A stretch of DNA of 64,000 nt from JBELHO01 sp042091375 (GTDB taxonomy: Bacteria; Pseudomonadota; Gammaproteobacteria; Enterobacterales; Alteromonadaceae): assembly GCA_042091375.1 (NCBI GenBank), contig JBELHO010000009.1, forward strand, positions 1 through 64,000, written 5' to 3'. The notes below the pieces were generated by a model, which saw nothing but the letters and a program-made list of their open reading frames with translations, had not been told where the DNA came from and did not search any database. Shown piece by piece: positions 61,169-64,000 of this stretch. Numbering within the stretch: the stretch's first letter is position 1; each line of letters starts with the position of its first letter. The translations under genes and the position numbers were made by a program.

Positions 61169-61897
61169 TTATTCAGCTTCAACAAAACCGTCTTTTTCTG
61201 CTTGAACAACGATATCTTTTTCACGGCCTTCTAAAACTGCATTAGCTGCAGAGTCAGTGTATAATGTAACGGCGCGAATAGCATCATCGTTACCAGGTAC
61301 GATGTAATCAACACCGTCTGGGTTTGAGTTAGTATCAACCACGGCAATCACTGGGATACCTAGGTTGTTAGCTTCTTTAATAGCGATATGTTCATGATCG
61401 GCATCGATAATAAAGATGGCATCAGGTAAACCACCCATGTTCTTTATTCCACCTAAACTTTTATCGAGTTTTTCCATTTCACGAGTTCGCATTAACGCTT
61501 CTTTTTTGGTTAAGGCTTCAAACGTACCATCAGAGCTTTGTGATTCTAACTCTTTAAGACGTTTGATTGATTGACGAACTGTTTTCCAGTTAGTCAACAT
61601 TCCACCTAACCAGCGATGGTTAACGTAAAATTGATCGCTTTTAATAGCCGCATCTTTAATTGCATCACTTGCTGCTCGTTTAGTACCAACAAATAACACT
61701 TTACCTTTTTTCGCTGAAACACCAGCTAGAAAAGCTAAGGCTTCATTAAACATAGGTACAGTTTGTTCTAAGTTGATAATGTGAACTTTGTCACGAGCGC
61801 CAAAAATGTAGCTTTTCATTTTTGGATTCCAGTAACGGGTTTTGTGTCCGAAGTGAACACCAGCTTTAAGCATATCGCGCATTGAAACGTTTGGCAT
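61169..61897 (-). CDS. rpsB: 30S ribosomal protein S2
   Basis: A 242-residue ribosomal protein (E. coli 241). ATG 61897 gives MPNVSMRDMLKAGVHFGHKT, the family start, with AAGGAA eight bases upstream; the longer frame starts 11 codons earlier without support. The KTRYWNPKMKSYIFGARDKVHIINL stretch and LGGMLTNWKTVRQSI (about 105) are conserved. First gene of the cluster rpsB-tsf-pyrH-frr. S2 represses its own operon in E. coli through the leader. Confidence 0.98.
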   Translation of the reverse strand: MPNVSMRDMLKAGVHFGHKTRYWNPKMKSYIFGARDKVHIINLEQTVPMFNEALAFLAGVSAKKGKVLFVGTKRAASDAIKDAAIKSDQFYVNHRWLGGMLTNWKTVRQSIKRLKELESQSSDGTFEALTKKEALMRTREMEKLDKSLGGIKNMGGLPDAIFIIDADHEHIAIKEANNLGIPVIAVVDTNSNPDGVDYIVPGNDDAIRAVTLYTDSAANAVLEGREKDIVVQAEKDGFVEAE

Positions 61898-62101
61898 GTT
61901 AATTTCCTTTGGGGTTAAGCGTTCATACACCCGATATAAACGACTCTATTTTAGCTAAACGCTATAATGAGCACCCCGTTATACCTTTGATAGATGTATG
62001 TGAGTTTAATGTATAGCAATGAGTTTTTACCCAGTGCGGTTTTTACTATAAGTACCCTTGGTGGATTATTCACCTCCCAAGAGTTAAATTTAGCGGCGCA
62101 C
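61898..62101 (-). promoter_or_regulatory. rpsB 5' leader, possible autoregulatory RNA
   Basis: About 200 nt separate the likely rpsB transcription start from its ATG. In E. coli the leader of this operon folds into a structure (the t44 RNA family in Rfam) used for repression by S2. I can see GGGTACTTATAG and a GC-rich GGGGTGC element but cannot establish the conserved fold by eye. Treat as candidate based on position and length. Confidence 0.35.
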
Positions 62102-62130
62102 TTTATACCATAAAGTGATGTCGTTAACCA
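62102..62130 (-). promoter_or_regulatory. rpsB promoter with extended -10 and GC discriminator
   Basis: On the minus strand TGGTATAAA provides an extended -10 (TATAAA at 62102-62107), with a weak -35 TGGTTA (62125-62130) at exactly 17 bases. The following GTGCGCCGC is the GC-rich discriminator type seen at growth-rate controlled ribosomal promoters. The same GCGCC element occurs at the tRNA promoter at the left end of this window. Confidence 0.65.
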
Positions 62131-62169
62131 CTATTTTGTTATGAGTTAATAAATAAAAGTCTAGGTTTA

Positions 62170-62200
62170 TCGACAAGTCCAAGATAAAATTAGATATAAT
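62170..62200 (+). promoter_or_regulatory. Possible promoter of the DsbA-fold gene
   Basis: A consensus -10 TATAAT (62195-62200) is preceded by TCGACA (62170-62175) with a rather long 19-base spacer. It is 41 bases upstream of the ATG at 62242. Confidence 0.45.
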
Positions 62201-62241
62201 AGAGCGATTAAATATCAAATTTGGTTTATTAGAGTAGCAAA

Positions 62242-62847
62242 ATGTCGACAGAATTATATTTTATTTACGATACTCATTGCCCTTGGAGCTATGCCAGCAC
62301 TAAGATTGTCGAAACGATCAAGGCAAACTTTCCGCAAATAACCTTGCAGTTGTTAAATTCTGCTCATTATGACGGCGATACTAAAGTATCTCAATCGACA
62401 ATAGCGTCAGTTAAGGATTTATCTAGTGTTGAATTTAGCGCGCAATATATCAGTACCCTAGATCAACACAAAGATTCTACCATCTGCAGTAATTTAATGA
62501 CTTGGGTACAAAACAAAGCGCCTCATGCGGCATTCGATTTGTTGCAAGCAATTCAGCACCAACACTTTGTATTGGGTAATAGTTGTGCATCGAGCAATGA
62601 AATTGAACAGACCATCAGTCAATTAAAATTATCACCACCAGCAAAGTGCCTACAAAATAGTAAATTAACAAAAGATACTGAGTTTGCCATTCACGAAGTT
62701 ACCGCATTACAAGAACTGATGGGAACAACGGCTATTCCTGCATTATTACTTGCTATTGGTGATAATTTAATTTTATTAAACCACAATTTATACTTGCAAC
62801 AGCCCGAACAAATCGTCAGTGCCATTGCAGATGAATTAAACAGTTAG
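62242..62847 (+). CDS. DsbA-fold (thioredoxin superfamily) protein
   Basis: A 201-residue cytoplasmic protein without a signal peptide. ELYFIYDTHCPWSYASTKIV (about 4-23) is the first strand and active-site helix of a DsbA/2-hydroxychromene-isomerase/FrnE-like fold; the usual CPWC is here CPWS, leaving one cysteine, so it is unlikely to be a dithiol oxidant. A helical insert (about 65-165) and the cis-proline TTAIPALLLAIGD (about 171-183) follow. Resembles the uncharacterised DsbA-family proteins of gammaproteobacteria; it could be an isomerase or glutathione-linked enzyme. It is placed between the divergent rpsB and map, which in most relatives face each other directly. Substrate unknown. Confidence 0.75.
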   Translation: MSTELYFIYDTHCPWSYASTKIVETIKANFPQITLQLLNSAHYDGDTKVSQSTIASVKDLSSVEFSAQYISTLDQHKDSTICSNLMTWVQNKAPHAAFDLLQAIQHQHFVLGNSCASSNEIEQTISQLKLSPPAKCLQNSKLTKDTEFAIHEVTALQELMGTTAIPALLLAIGDNLILLNHNLYLQQPEQIVSAIADELNS

Positions 62848-62943
62848 GGGTTATATGCGCAAATTGCTGCATTTATTGGGAAAACCAATAAAACCATGTA
62901 AAATCTGTTCAATCAAAATTGTAACAATACACCCGAGGTATTA

Positions 62944-63732
62944 ATGAGTATCACAATTAAAAGCCAGCATGAAATTGAAAAAATGCGCATCGCTGGAAAA
63001 CTTGCTGCTGATGTATTGGAGATGATCACTCCTCATGTCAAAGCCGGTATTACCACCGAAGAGTTGGACCGTATCTGTGCAGAATATACTGAGCAAGTTC
63101 AACAAGCGGTTTCGGCCCCATTAAACTATCACGGTTTTCCAAAATCTATATGTACCTCTGTAAACCATGTGGTTTGCCACGGTATCCCCAATGCGACCCC
63201 GTTAGCTGACGGTGACATTATCAATATTGATATCACCGTTATCAAAGATGGTTTTCACGGTGATACCAGTAAAATGTTTCTTATCGGTGATGTTTCCGCT
63301 GAAAATGCACGCTTATGCCGAATTACCCAAGAAGCCTTATATCAAGGACTTAAAAAGGTAAAACCCGGCAATACCTTTGGTGAAATTGGTACAGCAATTC
63401 AAAAATTCATCAAAAAGTCAGGGCGCTATTCTATTGTTAAAGAATATTGTGGTCATGGTATTGGCGCTGTATTTCACGAAGATCCGCAAATAGTCCATTA
63501 TAAAAACAATGATAAAACAAAGATGGAACAAGGTATGTGTTTTACAGTAGAGCCAATGATTAACTTAGGCCGAGCCAATACCATCCTTGATAAAGAAGAC
63601 CAATGGACGGTTTATACTATAGATGGCAAAAACTCTGCTCAGTGGGAACATACAATCGTGGTTACTAAAACTGGCTGTGAGATCTTAACATTGAGAAAAG
63701 ACGATACCATAGCTAGAGTATTACACAATTAA
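62944..63732 (+). CDS. map: Methionine aminopeptidase, type I
   Basis: A 262-residue dimetal enzyme (E. coli 264) that removes the initiator methionine from nascent proteins. Metal ligands are visible in order: Asp in INIDITVIKDGFHGDTSKMF (about 95-114, two aspartates), His in CGHGIGAVFHEDPQI (about 169-183), Glu in FTVEPMINLG (about 201-210) and the final Glu in SAQWEHTIVVT (about 230-240). It is followed 24 bases later by glnD, as in E. coli, and points away from rpsB. Confidence 0.98.
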   Translation: MSITIKSQHEIEKMRIAGKLAADVLEMITPHVKAGITTEELDRICAEYTEQVQQAVSAPLNYHGFPKSICTSVNHVVCHGIPNATPLADGDIINIDITVIKDGFHGDTSKMFLIGDVSAENARLCRITQEALYQGLKKVKPGNTFGEIGTAIQKFIKKSGRYSIVKEYCGHGIGAVFHEDPQIVHYKNNDKTKMEQGMCFTVEPMINLGRANTILDKEDQWTVYTIDGKNSAQWEHTIVVTKTGCEILTLRKDDTIARVLHN

Positions 63733-63756
63733 CACAGCCATTTACGAGTAAATACA

Positions 63757-64000
63757 GTGTCTCATCAGTTAAACATTCCAGCGAATTTAATAGAACCACT
63801 ATCTATTACTGCGCCTAGATTAAACACTGCAGATATCTGCCAACTTGGTCAATCCTTTCTGCAGTGGCAAAAACAGCAGTTTATTCAAGAAGATATCACT
63901 CGAGTGATAGCGGCTAGAGCGACATTTGTAGATAGCGTTTTAGTTAAATTATGGTGTCAACACAATTTAGACGAATACCAAATTACCTTAATTGCCGTTG
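63757..64000 (+). CDS. glnD: Bifunctional uridylyltransferase/uridylyl-removing enzyme GlnD, N-terminal part
   Basis: The frame opens with GTG at 63757, preceded by GAG at 8 bases, and runs off the window after 81 codons. RAGWAR-like ITRVIAARATFVDSVLVKLW and YQITLIAVG correspond to the start of GlnD, where E. coli reads IEARTEFIDQLLQRLW and LALVAVG; the nucleotidyltransferase motif GGYGRGEL would follow just beyond the edge. GlnD modifies PII proteins in response to glutamine. Gene order map-glnD supports the call. Partial only because of the window edge. Confidence 0.88.
   Translation, partial: MSHQLNIPANLIEPLSITAPRLNTADICQLGQSFLQWQKQQFIQEDITRVIAARATFVDSVLVKLWCQHNLDEYQITLIAV

Overview
The window looks like chromosomal core from a marine gammaproteobacterium of the order Alteromonadales, most likely Colwelliaceae or a close relative such as Thalassotalea. 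This is inferred from the AT-rich sequence, from protein sequences that read as diverged E. coli/Shewanella orthologues, and from Alteromonadales-type gene orders (cysZ / smc remnant / zipA / ligA; rpsB-tsf-pyrH-frr divergent from map-glnD; apbC divergent from metG). I found no phage, insertion sequence, integrase, CRISPR array or restriction system.

Layout. 0-0.3 kb: the end of a tRNA operon (tRNA-Ala, tRNA-Glu, leftward) with a textbook stringent-type promoter. 0.4-10.3 kb: yvcK, dcd, apbC/metG, a small tyrosine phosphatase, a large membrane EAL protein, and an AroG-type DAHP synthase with a MetJ-box-like operator. 10.6-20.6 kb: a nucleoside scavenging locus with add, a XapX-type small membrane protein, deoD, a TonB-dependent receptor behind deoB, udk, nupC, deoC, tdk and upp. 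20.7-30 kb: xthA, rlmA, yfbV, an ACT protein, yffB-dapE, a VanY-type peptidase, small membrane proteins and a LapD-like c-di-GMP receptor. 30-35 kb: a DUF3392 gene, ligA, zipA, a decayed smc remnant and cysZ. 35-40.5 kb: an unknown secreted protein, an S9 peptidase lipoprotein, a DUF6435 protein, a VOC protein and sstT. 40.6-62 kb: one long leftward block from rpsB to tilS covering translation (rpsB, tsf, frr), UMP kinase, envelope assembly (uppS, cdsA, dxr, rseP, bamA, skp, lpxD, fabZ, lpxA, lpxB), rnhB, dnaE, accA and tilS. 62.2-64 kb: a DsbA-fold protein, map and the start of glnD.

How the genes fit together. In the nucleoside locus the outer-membrane receptor and NupC would bring nucleosides in, Add and DeoD would split purine nucleosides, DeoB and DeoC would pass deoxyribose-phosphate to central metabolism, and Udk, Tdk and Upp would salvage pyrimidines. 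The rpsB-tilS block is the conserved gammaproteobacterial translation/envelope/replication cluster. The most notable observation is the pseudogene of the SMC condensin between zipA and cysZ: the C-terminal signature motif is still readable, but the rest of the protein is deleted, frameshifted or interrupted. Also worth attention are the MetJ-like site before aroG, a LapD-like receptor with no LapG nearby, and three intergenic short tandem repeats. I did not find a convincing new multi-gene system.
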